64,000 bases of DNA from Cinnamomum chago (Eukaryota > Streptophyta > Magnoliopsida > Laurales > Lauraceae), in assembly GCA_038049695.1 (NCBI GenBank), contig CP142456.1:43070001-43134000 (forward strand), given 5' to 3'. Made by a program: the position numbers and the translations under genes. The notes beneath the pieces are model-generated. The model searched no databases. It was given only the letters and a program-made list of their open reading frames with translations, and was not told the DNA's origin. Shown one piece after another: positions 10,628 through 22,626 of this stretch. Position 1 is the first letter of the stretch, and every line of letters begins with the position of its first letter.

Positions 10628-13600
10628 CAATTTGATGGCAACTTACTCAACACCGAATTACACACTAAGTCTTCAGCTCCCCCTAAGCTGGACAAGTCTT
10701 GAAATCTTCTTGGATGCTTCTTCTCTTAGCTTGGGCTCTTAGGCTTTTTCTTCATTCTTCTTGATGCTTGGAGCTTGATCATTCTTCAAGCTTTCTTTTC
10801 TTCTTCCTCTCTATAGCCAAGCATCTTCTTTAGCTCCCAAGCTTTCTTTCTTCTAATTGCTCTCCCCCTTTGACCATGCTTCTCTCTCCCTTTGGCAAGA
10901 TATGCATTCTCTCCCCCTGTAGAAGATCATACAAAATCTCCCCTTAGGAAGCTTGGACATTCTTTTCCCCTTTAGAGAACTTGAATGCTCTCTCCCCCTT
11001 TGCCATTAAATTGCAAAGGTACCTACACACATGAAACAAGGAAAATACCTTTTAGTAGCACCTGTTAACAAAAGAACTCGAAAATGAAATACATAACAGG
11101 TTATCATGTGTGGAATTAGTCTCTAAGGGTTCAAAGGCAATCCAAGGGTTAATTTGATCAAAACTAATACTTCCTATGAAGGTTTACACTCCCCCTCAAT
11201 CCATTCTCTCCTTTTGTCAAACTTTTGACAAAGATATAACTATTTGGTTCAAGAAGAAGATGGTTTTACCAATTGAGGGAAAAACTTCAAGGAAACGATT
11301 AGACATGTTTAACTAAAAAGCTCAATATGATCAAATTACCAAAAGATAGCAAGGTCAATGAGAAAAGCAATCATGGATACCAATTGGAAAAACAAAGAAT
11401 ACCAATTGAGATTCAAGGATAATTCTATTAAAGCAATCACTCTAAAATGGATTTAAAAATATAACTATTCGGAAAAATCCAAATTAGAGCTATCCATGAT
11501 GAAATGGGGTTTATTAATCATAGCATCAATCAATTTAACTAAGAAAAACATATGCTATGAAAGTTTTGAAATCATTTCATTCAATCATTAAATATGACTA
11601 TCAAGTGCAAGATGAGTGAAATGAAATTCAAACATGAAGCCAACCTCAACTAATAACCAACCAAGATTATGAATATATAAACATGGTGGTCATGAGAGTT
11701 ACCTATATGAGCAAGATAGGTGGCAAACATGAAAATTATGATGCTAATGGTGTGTGACATGGAACAAATATATTACTATCAAGTTCAATCCAATGTACAC
11801 AAGGTCTATCATATTCACAAGAAATCAAATCAATCGAAAATTATACCAATTGAAACCAATTGAATTTGACAACATGATTAAGAGCAAGAATGTGACAAAC
11901 GCAAAATTCCATCAAGCATCATAAAAGGATATTCATCACTTTTAAAGATATAACTATTGAGCATAGTGATGAACAAGAGAAATTGCAATGCAAAAGGATA
12001 TAACTTTGAAATGCATGCAATTTTCAAAGTGACTAAATCATATGAATTCAACATCTAAGATATCCATCAAACATATAGAAATACGAGAAATGGATTTCAA
12101 AGAGTTTCATATGATCAAGATCACTACTATGATGTTGAAACATGTACAAGGATGACATCATTTAGAGAATACACATGAATCAACATCATAACCATCCAAA
12201 AAGAAATGACTAGAAGGCATAGATGATGGATTTTAGTTCTAGTCTGGTTTCTACAAATATAACTAAGATCACAACCATACATAGAAGGATTTGACATTTG
12301 CATAGAGGGGATCAATCAAACTCAAGATCTAACTCATACCATATCATCAATAAAGAATATAACTATGTAAGCACAAGAAGGTATGAAGTTAAATGGATCA
12401 ATCTATCATGCAACATCTCCACTCTTAGCAAATGTACTAAGCTTACAATGCAATGGAAAATGGATATGATGATTATACCAAATGAGCTTAGCACACTAAA
12501 TCACATATGTACTTATTAGGCTCAAATGATAATAAAACAAAAGATTTTACTATAAAGCACATAAACAATCATCAATTTGAATTAATGAAAATATATACCA
12601 AGTTAGGCACAAACATGCAAATCAATGAAACCAAATCCAACCATGCAATGTAAGACATCAAAATCAATTTGCATAAAAAGAATATAACTAAATGAGCAAA
12701 GATGCAAATTGTTTGTAGAAATTATTTCCTTCCAAATGATATAATCATAATTAAGCACAAGGAAATAAATTCAAGGAAAATGCTTCTAAAAGTACAACCA
12801 ATAAAGCCTAGAACATTTTCCAAAGTTTTTCAAATCACTTTAATATATGAAATTCCAACAAAGAATCATTTATAGAATTATGAGCAAGTGATTTTGAAAA
12901 ACAAGAAGTGTACTATTGTAAATTTTCAATTTGAATGAAAAAAAAAAAAACAATAGACACTCACATATTTTCCATACCAAGAGAAATAACTTGAAAATCA
13001 ATGGAAAACTTAAATTGATTCAAATCATTTGTTTTACAAAAAAGATCTAACTATGACATACATCAAATGATTTTCCAACATCAATTGATCATGAAAAATC
13101 TAGCTAAGAAAGCTTTTGTAACCACAATCAATTGGTCATGAATAGATATGCACTACAAGAGATATAACTATATGAACAAAATGCAAATCCATCATGAAAA
13201 TATTGCAATCAAAAGATTTTGAAAACCATGAGATATAACTTAAAAGTTCATGAAGACAAAATCAAATGATCACAAAGAAACATTGCATTTTAAAAGATGT
13301 GACTATAAAGAAACAAAATGCAAATGTAACAAGACCAACAAAAGGATTTAACTAAAAAGGAATAGGTTGGTCTAGAGAGGATCAAGGCCTTAAGAGTAGT
13401 CTAAATGTTTACCAATGAAGATTCACCAAAGGTCTGGACAAGGATGTCCTTGAGAGTTCACTTGAGGACTCACCAACTCTTGGAGATATAACTTGAAAAA
13501 GTCTTAGAGTGGTGCAATGATACTAGGGAAAATATCATTTCCAAATATAGTGGAAATCATCACAAAGATATGCAATAAATCACAACACTAGGGTTCTAAT

Positions 13601-13648
13601 CTAGCAAGGATCAACTCTGGGTTGTTAAGCCCTAAAACGGAGTAACCT
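10628..13648 (-). other. LARD internal non-coding region
   Basis: This is A-rich on the plus strand with no convincing gene on either strand. Two structures stand out. In the first 600 bp there are about eight extra polypurine-like tracts (plus CTCCCCC or close variants, near 10676, 10861, 10911, 10935, 10970, 10991 and 11189). Further in, the octamer ATATAACT occurs ten times on the plus strand (11234, 11459, 11948, 11998, 12257, 12357, 12682, 13162, 13233, 13496), usually preceded by AAGAG or AAG, with more near-matches. This looks like a very old, degenerate repeat array that takes the place of gag-pol. Confidence 0.85.
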
Positions 13649-13661
13649 CTCTCTGATACCA
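13649..13661 (-). other. LARD primer binding site, initiator-Met tRNA type
   Basis: On the minus strand it reads TGGTATCAGAGAG, two bases inside the 5' LTR, and closely matches the TGGTATCAGAGC site of the SIRE-like element. This is the standard primer site of plant copia elements. Confidence 0.92.
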
Positions 13662-13663
13662 AT

Positions 13664-15545
13664 TGAATGTCCGGGGATCCAAACCCTAGAGGGGGGGGGG
13701 GGTGAAAAGGGTGAGCTTCAATTATGACCAATTTTAATCAATTTTAACTTCTTTAAATTAAACTAGTCACAAGTGATGATTATCAAATAAAATGCGGAAG
13801 CTTAATAAAAACAATCACCACAAAGCAAGCACCATCACACAAGGATTTATAGTGGTTCGGCCTCAATGCCTACATCCATTACCGGCTTGTGATCCAACAC
13901 CCCACCGGATTTCCACTATTTATGCTTTTCAATAGGCTAAGCAATAACCTTTACAATGATGTTTTTCAAGGCTCAACATCAACCTATTACACTATGCTTT
14001 TCTTTAGGTTAAGCAATAACCTCTTCAACCACAAGGTTGGTTATCTCTCTAATTAGTGTCTAATATACACTTGATGGAGATACAATTTAGCTCATTACAA
14101 ATGCCTCTAAAATAGGCGGATATGAAAATGAAACTCTAACTCACACAAACACTAAATGAATGCAAAGATGTATGCTCATGAAGTGTGTGTGTGTGATGTC
14201 CTCGATCATTTTGAAAATGAAGGCTCATAAATGTATGCCTAAGGCTTTTGAAAGTTTTAGCTCATAAAAACATTTATGAGTGAGGAAAGAATGCAAGTCA
14301 CATGTTAAAAATAACAACTTGTTAATGATATGAAAATCAAAGACTCACAAGTTGTATGAAATTAATTAGCTCTAAACATGTGATGCATAGGGATGTCAAT
14401 CATAACAACAATGTAGCTCATAAAACATAAAAATAGATTTGATTGAAAGTAGGGACAAATCATATGTAATTATAAATTCAACTTGAATATGATATACCTA
14501 TCAAAGTAAGGCAAGTTGTGAAACTTTAAAACAAAGATACATATGATTTGTGAAGTTGTTGAATCCAAAACATAAGATAGATTTGAAAGAGATTTTCTTA
14601 TGATGAAAAATAACGACCAAAGATTCAACCAAGTATAGGAATCATGTTACATATAATTTCAAAGATTCTTTCATTAACAATTCTACTTAGATTTACCAAT
14701 TAAAGTACTACTTGGATTGAATCAATGGTGATGCATCCAAAAAAATAGATCAATTCAAAACATAAACATGCTAAGGACACAACACATCATAGTTTATCAT
14801 GCTAGAAAAGATTTACCAATAATTAAATCAAAGCATGAAAACATATGGTTAAGAAAAGTAAAGCTTACTTGTAATTTAACTTCATGAAACTAAGCTTTAG
14901 CTTTCCAAATGACCCCCTTCATCCCTTAGTTCATTCCCCTTTTATTGGCCTCAAAACCTTTCAAGGAGGGCCTTAAAAATGCTAACTTTTGGCAAAAGAA
15001 TGAACTAGTATTTATAGCCAAAAACAGCCCAACGGCTAGTCCCCCGGTCGACCTGGCCTTCACAACGGCTATAAACTGCCTTTTTGCAGGAGCCCCAACG
15101 GCTCTTTCCCGGTCGACCTGCTTGGGCTTGGTCGACCGGGTCCCCTGTTGGGCCGGTCGACCGAGCCCATGCAGGTCGACAAACCAAGCATGAAAACATG
15201 TTTTCAAAGAGTTTCTTTGTGGGGATTTTTGGGCCACTAAACCAAGCATGAAAACATGTTTTAAATCAATCTAAGAGTTTTAAAACATGAAACATAAAAA
15301 GCCAAAAAATATTCAAAACTATAAAACCAATGGCTTGCTTGATTTCTAAAATTTCTTTTCTAAATCAAATGCATCCAAGTTTAAAAACAAAACATGCATA
15401 AATCAATATCTTTTACAAATCGTAAAAACAATGCATGTATAAATCAAGATTTCAAGATTTTCTAAATCAATGCATATGTGTGTAAATCAAATGATGCTAG
15501 AATGATAATGCATCCATCAAATTGCAATCTACAAAATTCCTAACA
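13664..15545 (-). repeat. LARD 5' LTR
   Basis: It is colinear with 8731-10614 and about 98 percent alike, with a few small length differences in the GGTCGACC cluster (about 15045-15180). The minus-strand TATA box is at 15010-15017 on the plus strand. It ends CTAACA just before the right CTCGT duplication. Confidence 0.93.
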
Positions 15546-15550
15546 CTCGT

Positions 15551-17279
15551 GTCTTGGTATATGATGGAGTTCTATCAACGTAAGTTGGCCTTCGAGCTTT
15601 GTTGAAGTAAGAGACCAAGTTTGGCTTTCTTACTTCATATTTGAGATTCATTTGTTTTATGATCAATTGAGAATCTCCATATACCGCTAATATATCGATG
15701 CCAGATTCCAATGCTAATTCCAACCCCATGATTAGAGCCGTATATTCAGCCGCACTGTTAGAGCACGATTCTAGCAATGAGAAGGAATGAGGTACATACA
15801 CTCTTTCTAGACTGTAGAAGATAATTCCGACTCTTGACACTGTTTCACCAAATTCATTGGTTCACATAACTCTGTCAAAGTGCATAATCAAGTGAAGATT
15901 AGGATCAAAAGTATGTTTAATGATCTTTTCTGCAAAGAATATTGGTTCATCCGGAAGGTCATCCTTCAATTCTAAATCTTCTAATAGAGGATGTTCAACT
16001 AGAAAATCCGCCGAGGCTTGCCCCTTGATTGCTTTTGCTAGTGTATATCTTATGTCATAGCATGATAATATTATAGACCATTTGGCTAGCCGATCGTTCA
16101 GAGAACCAGCCTTTGTCATCAATACCTTAAGTGGATTGATCTGGGACACTAGATATACTGTATTTGACAGTAAGTAGTGTCAGAGTTTTTGTATTGCGAA
16201 CAAACGAGCAAGCATTCTTTTTCAACTGGTTTGTAGTTGTGTTATACTCCCACTAACATTCAAGATAGGTAGTAGAGGGCTACTTCTTTGCCATCATCAT
16301 TATTTTGAGCTAGCATAGCACCTAAAGAATGATCTAGAGCTCTTATATACAGGATGAATGATTTGTTTGACCTTGGAGCTGCCAATACAGGTGGATTGGT
16401 TAAATACCTTTTGATGTCTTTGAATGCTTCATCGCATTCTTTGTCCCAGGCAAAATCAACCCCTTTCTTCATCAGGTGAGAGAAGGGTTTGCACTCGTTG
16501 GATAAGTTAGAGAGGAATCTCCTGATGTAGGCCAATCTGCCTTGTATGCCTCTAAATTATTTAAGAGTTTTTGGTGGAGGCATCTCTAGTATTGCCTTAA
16601 CTTTGATTGGATCAAGCTCGACCCCTCCTTTGCGTACTACAAATCTGAGGAACTTTCCTGAAGAAACTCCAAAGAAACATTTGAGAGGATTCATATGCAA
16701 TTTGAATTTCGCAATCATTCAAAAACTGTGTAAATCATCAAGATGAGTGTTCTTCTTCTTGCTTTTAACGGCGAGATCATCTACATAACATTCGGCCGTC
16801 TTATGCTAGACATCTTGGAAGATTTTCATTATGGCTCTTTGATATGTGGCTCCTGCATTTTTTAGGCTAAAAGGCATGACTGTATAACAGTATATCCCGA
16901 ATGGTGTCCTGAATGAGGTGTGCTTTTCATTTTCTGAGGACATCTTGATTTGGTTGTGTCCTAAGAATCCGTCCATGAATGACATTCTTTCATATCCGAA
17001 TGTGTTATCAATCATGATTTCGGGGATGGGTAGTGGAAAATCATCTTTAGGACAAGCCTTATTTAGACCCCGAAAATCGATACACACCTTGATTTGTCCA
17101 TTCTTTTTTGCAATGGGGACAATATTGGCCAACCGGTTAAGGTGTTGCTCTTCCCGGATAAATTGAACATCCCGAAGCTTTTGTACATCTTTTTCAATCT
17201 TTTCCATGATCTCCATCTTAGTACACCATTGATCTTGTTTTACCGATTTAACATCTTTTGAGATATTCAATTTATGCAC
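15551..17279 (-). pseudogene. Tat element reverse transcriptase and RNase H (fossil)
   Basis: In minus-strand order: an RT start with VCIDFRGLNKACPKDDFPLP and MSFMDGFLGHNQIKM; then PFGIYCYTVMPFSLKNAGATYQRA; then a connection with DEAFKDIKRYLTNPPVLAAP; and an RNase H part with AAEYTALIMGLELALESGI and VYGDSQLIIKQM. The KACPKDDFPLP run and the second RNase H-like module are features of the Tat group. These enzymes copy element RNA into DNA in the cytoplasmic particle. It is broken, and the LARD lies just downstream in transcription sense. Confidence 0.88.
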
Positions 17280-17306
17280 CGCTATTTCTAGGTCTAATCC
17301 ATGCGT

Positions 17307-18208
17307 TTATGCATAAGTCCATGCAAAACAATCCACAAACTCACATAAGAAATACATGAAATCCTCTAGTTCATTTCCTTTAATATGAGCATTTACAAAG
17401 GTGGGACGAAGATTATCCGGAGTTCCCAAATTTATTTCTTTCACTTGATCTTCAGTCAAAGGGTTGGGAGGAGGTTCTTCCACATTATTTTTGGAAGCTT
17501 CCAGCTCCACAAATCCTTCTAGGGTATCATTTGGAGATTTAAACTAAGGCCTGATCTCTTTCCAAGGATTCGATTTTGAAGTCTCGATGGTCTGTACATT
17601 TAAAACCAAATGATCCAAAGGGCCAAGGTTATGTGGGTCTTGGCTTTCATCAGACTCTGATTGCCAGTGATCGGTGGCTTGGGATGCTGTGTCATTATCA
17701 TTAGTCGCCTCTTCTTGGTGCTGGAAGACGTTCCAATCAGTCGGATCTTGTAGATCTGTCTCCAAAGAATCGTCAAAATCGTATTCCTTGGTGAATGCCA
17801 CTGTTTTTGCCCTGAAGCTTTTTGTGACTCTGGGTATGTTCTGATAGGGAGTGTACCCAATACCTGACTGAAATTCTTCTATCCGGTGGTTCCACTTAAA
17901 TTCTTCTTTTTGCCTCTTTGTCATACCGGTGTAAGGTACCAATATCCCTTTAGTCATCCCTAATCCAGTAGGCTTCTTGAAATTATAGCTCATATTTCTT
18001 ATCATATTATGGGATTGACGATTGTAGGGTTTGAAGTCTGGTTTACCTTCACTAACGAAATATCTGGGTGGAGATGAAGTGCAGGCATCTTCTGCTCGAT
18101 GGAATATCCTGCCGTCGTCCTAAGGTTTCTTGGCAGGTACCAGATAAGTTGACCCCTCAATTTTGAATATTGGATACGGGCCTGTATATGGATGGAGAGG
18201 ACGCTCAT
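17307..18208 (-). pseudogene. Tat element linker between protease and RT, G-patch-like (fossil)
   Basis: The minus strand shows KKPTGLGMTKGILVPYTGM and a following FQSGIGYTPYQ, of the glycine-rich GLG..GI type found between protease and RT in Tat/Ogre elements. An acidic stretch follows. It has no enzymatic motif. Ogre-type elements can use splicing in this part of the transcript; whether this copy did cannot be told. Confidence 0.6.
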
Positions 18209-18803
18209 ATCCTGCCATTGGTGATGAATCTATGAATATGCCATTGTTTTCTTCTAAGTCAGATTCAGAATCTTGTACTAGAGATACTACATTCGTAGTG
18301 TGTGCTCTTCTTCTCATGTTTTTCAAAAGGGAGAGAACATGATCTTCAACGGTTTCCATAAACCTGGCAAATTCTTCAAAAATTTTGAAATCTTTCCCTA
18401 TGGATAGTATTCGAAAATCATGATGTAGACAATGTCGGCACAGTAAGAGCCACATGTTTCGAGGAGGAGATTCCTCGCACCTATGAGCCAATTCCAGGGA
18501 TCGATCTATATAATTGATAATGGACTCACCAGGTCCTTGATGTGTGAGAGCTAATTGCCGTAAGGTAACTATTTCTGCTTCCCTTGATTGCCATGCCTCT
18601 AATATGCGCATCATATCCAATGAACGCCTTAAAGCATCCCATCGGGCTGGGCTTCGAATTTTGCTTCCCAATCGTTTGAATTCTATTTCCTGCCAACTTC
18701 CCTGGTTGTGAGACGAGGCCATTAAAGTAGAGTAGATTCGATGACGACTTTCTGCCTCACCCATCATGAGTTTAAACATCCTTTGAGATGCCGGACTATA
18801 CAT
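18209..18803 (-). pseudogene. Second Gag-like module in the Tat element (fossil)
   Basis: The stretch LTHQGPGESIINYIDRSLEL followed by AHRCEESP parallels the element's own gag at 21700-21900, which reads LTQSKQGENESVGFINRWRT and AYRCKEPS. The shared pattern is QG, two residues, ES, three residues, an aromatic, I, N or D, R, three residues, LA, an aromatic or H, RC. The downstream hydrophobic helices also have similar spacing. It lies between protease and RT, where Gag is not expected. It could be a duplicated capsid-type module or chance similarity in a helical region. I favour duplication, but an alignment has not been run. Confidence 0.5.
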
Positions 18804-18989
18804 TGTAGTTTCATGATATCCAACTCCACTGCGATCTTGGGGCGATTAACTATTTGCATTGAGAGCCATAATGGGTCAGACCAACAGATTTCTTGATCTA
18901 GTTGGTTAATCGGAGAATCCACACGAACTGACTTAGAAGATTTAGCGGAAATGACCAAGGGTTTACTGTTCTTCATGTCAGGTTTCACC

Positions 18990-19580
18990 TTAATCGTGAA
19001 AGGTTCGGGCATATCTGCGAACCGTACCACTAATTTCTTCTTTTGCTGCTAACTCAAAACTTTGGCTGAATTCATCTGTATTTGTTTCCACCATAGGTTT
19101 CTTCACACTAGGTTTCCTTTCTTCATACATAGTCGCGTCGGTAAAGTAGACCTCTTTTCCTTTAAAAGGTTTCTCATCAGCGAAAACACGATGTACCTTT
19201 CCATCATCGTCGATATATTTGAAACACTGGTGAAAGGTAGATGGTACAATGGCGTAGTCATGCAACCATCTCCTTCCAAGCAAAATGTTATAGAAAGATC
19301 GAGTTTTGATGACGTGCAAAGAAGCTTCAGAAGCCAAACTCCCAAGCTTGAATTTGATCCAAATCTTCCCGATGGAGTTTTGAATTTCACCATCATATCT
19401 TTGAATCGTAGTATTGGTGCTAGAGAGCTTGTTTGGGGGAACTCCCAATTCTTGTAATGCCATGACGGTGATATGATCAAGAGTTGAGCCCGGATCCACT
19501 TGCACCGTAGGAATTGGAATTTCTTTGATATATGTTGTGAAATATAAAGGTCTTGTATGATTGACATTGCCCAACAACAC
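18990..19580 (-). pseudogene. Tat element aspartic protease region (fossil)
   Basis: The minus strand encodes VQVDPGSTLDHITVMALQEL with the DPGS active-site form used by Tat/Ogre proteases. This is followed by TRSFYNILLGRRWLHDYAIV, the conserved flap and C-terminal ILLGR motif, and by FHQCFKYIDDDGK. The family enzyme cleaves the Gag-Pol polyprotein. The region belongs to a broken element. Confidence 0.85.
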
Positions 19581-19589
19581 GTCTTAGAG

Positions 19590-21258
19590 AAAGAAATAGT
19601 AGCCTTAGAAGTATCCTGGATGGAGTAACACTCTTCACATTGCGTCTGAGGTCTTTTGGACTTAGCTACTTGATGCTTCTTCTCTATTTGATGCACTTGA
19701 GCCACATGCACTTGATTAGTAGGAACCAATGTTTGCAATTCACTGATGAAATTGTCTCGAGTTTCTTTTGACATTTGCAACAGATCAAGAATGTGCAATC
19801 GTGCAGGTATGTGTTTAAGATGTTCCACAATGTCATACTTAAATGGCACTATCGGCCTTTCATTAACATCATCATTTACATTTTCAGTATTTACATTTTG
19901 CCTTGTGGGGACTACAAGTGAAGGAGAAGCAGGAGGAAGAGTAGAAGGAGTCGGTGTGGAAGGTTTATCATAGTTGACTTTATAATTTCTTCCATACCTG
20001 AGGCCACTCCCAGTGCTTCTTTGGATAACCAGAACTTCTTTTTGCTGGGAGAAGAGATTTGTCATTCCTTTAACTACGTCTTCCACATAGGCAGATGCAG
20101 AGGATGTAGTGGTTTCTTCTTTCATACTAGCGGCCACGTGACATGACGTCACCTCTGGTTCACTCCCTGAATCTGTCGGTTCATTTTCTAAACCTCGTGT
20201 GTTTCTGTGATGAATGAGTCCAAGGAACTGATTGACATAATGTCAAAGCCTCTTCAAACTCTACATGATGATCTCCATCGGATCCTGAGGACGTGTCATT
20301 GATTATGATAACCGGCACATCCTCTGATAAGGTGTTTTGCCGATCATCCTTGGTTTTTGATGTGGAGATTGCCGGGGTGGAAGGGCCATTGGAAGCAGAG
20401 ACAATTCCTACCTTGTGAGGGACCCCATGCTTGATAGTTAGGCACTACTCCTTCTTTGAGCTACCGTCTTGCCCATCTTTCAACCCGACTGGTATTGATG
20501 AGCTAGAAGTGTCCTTTGTTGAAGGTGCATTTGCAGGTGCCTGACGACGGGGTTCATTGTCATCTATGATTGGTAAAGTATATGGATGAATTTTCGGATG
20601 CATAGGGAATGAAGGAGGGACCACCGGCTAGTCACCAGGTTCAGGGAGTCTCATATTGTAAATTTGAACTTCTATCTCATGGATGTTCTCTTGATAGAAG
20701 AAGGGATCAATAATGAAGTCATTTTCATTCAATACCTCATATGAAAGGTAATCTTCTTCATCAGGATTTGACTCCGGGTCATTGTCATGGTAGTCATCAT
20801 CATCCATGGGTGGCTACATTGTAAGGGGGACCCATTCGCCATCTAAGTTCTCCGAATCTGAAGGTGGAGAGCGTTTTAATTTGGAGGTTCGGTTGCAATT
20901 TGAAATCTGCAACTCATCTTCTTCCTCGGTAAGAGGGAGAAGGAAGTCTACCAAAGTAATGGGTTTCCTCATTATTGCAAAAGATTTTGCTGGTCCCTTT
21001 TTTCGTGGTGCAGCCCCAATTTCCTCTTTTGTTTCTTTCATAAGCCATGCCTTAATTGTTTGGTGGGAGTTGCAAAGTGATCTTTTCATTTTCTTCCCTT
21101 TTTTTTTAAAGTAGATCTTGACTCCACTGTTTCCCTGCCGTCATCACTTATGAGATCAGGATGCACCCGTATCATATCACTTCTCCAGAAGCTATGGTGA
21201 CCGAGACGAGTTCATCACTACCTTCGACTTTATTAATTAGCTGAAACTCCACCATTTT
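19590..21258 (-). pseudogene. Tat element region between gag and protease (fossil)
   Basis: This is low-complexity, charged and serine/proline-rich coding-like sequence without a known domain. It includes KGMTNLFSQQKEVLVIQRST and ISELQTLVPTNQVHVAQVHQ. By position it is the Gag C-terminus and spacer upstream of the protease. No zinc knuckle was recognised here. Confidence 0.5.
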
Positions 21259-22503
21259 TTATCTGATAGGCCCGATGTTGGTAGGTTCGAATGATCCGAA
21301 TGCCACCATGTTGACAGACGCAGTATCACATTTTTTATCGAGTTGTATAACTCTTTTAGCCAACATATCTTGTATTCTCTCCTTCAAGATGAAACATTCT
21401 TTCAAAGGATGGGAAATTATCCGATGATAGGGGCCGTAGTTTGGATCATTTGTTCTACCTTCCTGACTGGGTCTTTTAAAAGAAGGGAGTTCCAACTTTC
21501 CATGCTCGAGTAGATTCTTGAAAATATCTTCAATATTTTCATCAAAGGAGTACTTGGCATTTTTCCTCCTTTCGTATTCCTCATTCATAGCGGCTTCATC
21601 CTTAGGATCTTGCGCCTTTTTGGGAGCCTTCGAAGTTTGAATATTAAAGACTTCTTCTTTCTTCTTTCCCTTGGATACAAAAGGTGTGGAAGCTTGAATT
21701 CTTTGGGACTTATTCTTTTGATCAGGTTCCTTACAAAAGTCTTCTGCATCGATGGCTGCTTCCAGTAGTTTAGACATGGATTTAGTCTTAACACTGATTA
21801 CCATCTGCTTAATCTCAGGTTTGAGATTGGACTTGCACATATTCACTGCCAATTTTTGAGAGCTGGGTTCTTTGCATCTGTAAGCTAGTGTTCTCCACCT
21901 ATTTATGAAGCCCACAGACTCATTTTCTCCTTGTTTGGATTGAGTGAGTTGACAGGCTGATCTTCTTCTTGGAAGTGTAGTAAGAACTTTTCCTCCAGAA
22001 CCACCCATGAAGTGAGGGAATTCTCAGGCAATTGTTTGTACCAATCAAAAGCAATTCCTCTCAGAGTGCCTATGAACGATCTGATTTTCAAGGCATCTAC
22101 ATCAGGCATACCCCCAAGCCAGGACTTGAATTGGACTATGTGTTGATAAGTAGAGCTTTTTCCCATGTAAGACTGGAAGGTCGGAGGTTTGTACTTAGGA
22201 GGATAGGGGGAACAAATCCATGTCAGGAGGATATTTTGGCATGATCCCCTTTTTCCTGAGTCTCCCTAGATCCCTAATTTTAGTCAACATATCCGCTACA
22301 TCTTTACAAGTCATGGGTTTCTCCAGATTTGTTTGGTGACTGCTATCTGAGAATTGACCACTTCGCTTGGACAACCTTTGTGAAAGTTGTTGCATCTGTG
22401 CCGCAATGTAATTGATTCTCACTTCAGACGTATACGAATCATTTTTATTTGATGAAGATGGAGTCGTCGGTGGGTGATTGCTTAGACCAGTAACCCGTTC
22501 CAT
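21259..22503 (-). pseudogene. Tat element gag (fossil)
   Basis: The minus strand shows a retrotransposon capsid-type domain: QFKSWLGGMPDVDALKIRSF, RGIAFDWYKQLPENSLTSW, EEKFLLHF, then SVGFINRWRTLAYRCKEPS. Further on is YGPYHRIISHPLKECFILKE, the zinc-ligand-like segment usual at this place in Tat Gag. Gag builds the particle in which reverse transcription occurs. The region is broken into several stretches. The neighbouring protease and RT confirm the identity. Confidence 0.85.
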
Positions 22504-22626
22504 GAGAAATTGCAGCTGAGTAGCGATTTGGTTAATTCTGTCATTTTGCTAAATAACCAAATCATGTATATTTTCAACCAGATTTTCGCCTTCAGCTTGT
22601 TCTTCGGCATTTACTGGAGCACTAGT

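Larger units (their letters stand above)
8731..15545 (-). mobile_element. Non-autonomous copia-type LTR element (LARD), structurally complete
   Basis: Two LTRs of about 1.88 kb in direct orientation flank 3.05 kb of non-coding sequence. Both outer ends are flanked by CTCGT (8726-8730 and 15546-15550), a perfect 5 bp target duplication. An initiator-methionine tRNA primer site and a polypurine tract sit at the expected inner LTR edges, which shows minus orientation. There is no gag, pol or other convincing reading frame, so proteins must have come from elsewhere. The LTR ends, primer site, polypurine tract and several LTR blocks match the SIRE-like element at 27890-36466. The two LTRs differ at about 2 percent of sites by eye, so the insertion is recent on a million-year scale. 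Confidence 0.93.

Noticed and set aside
10615-13663. Possible decayed gag-pol inside the LARD
   Set aside because: No RT, integrase, protease or zinc-knuckle motif could be found in any frame.
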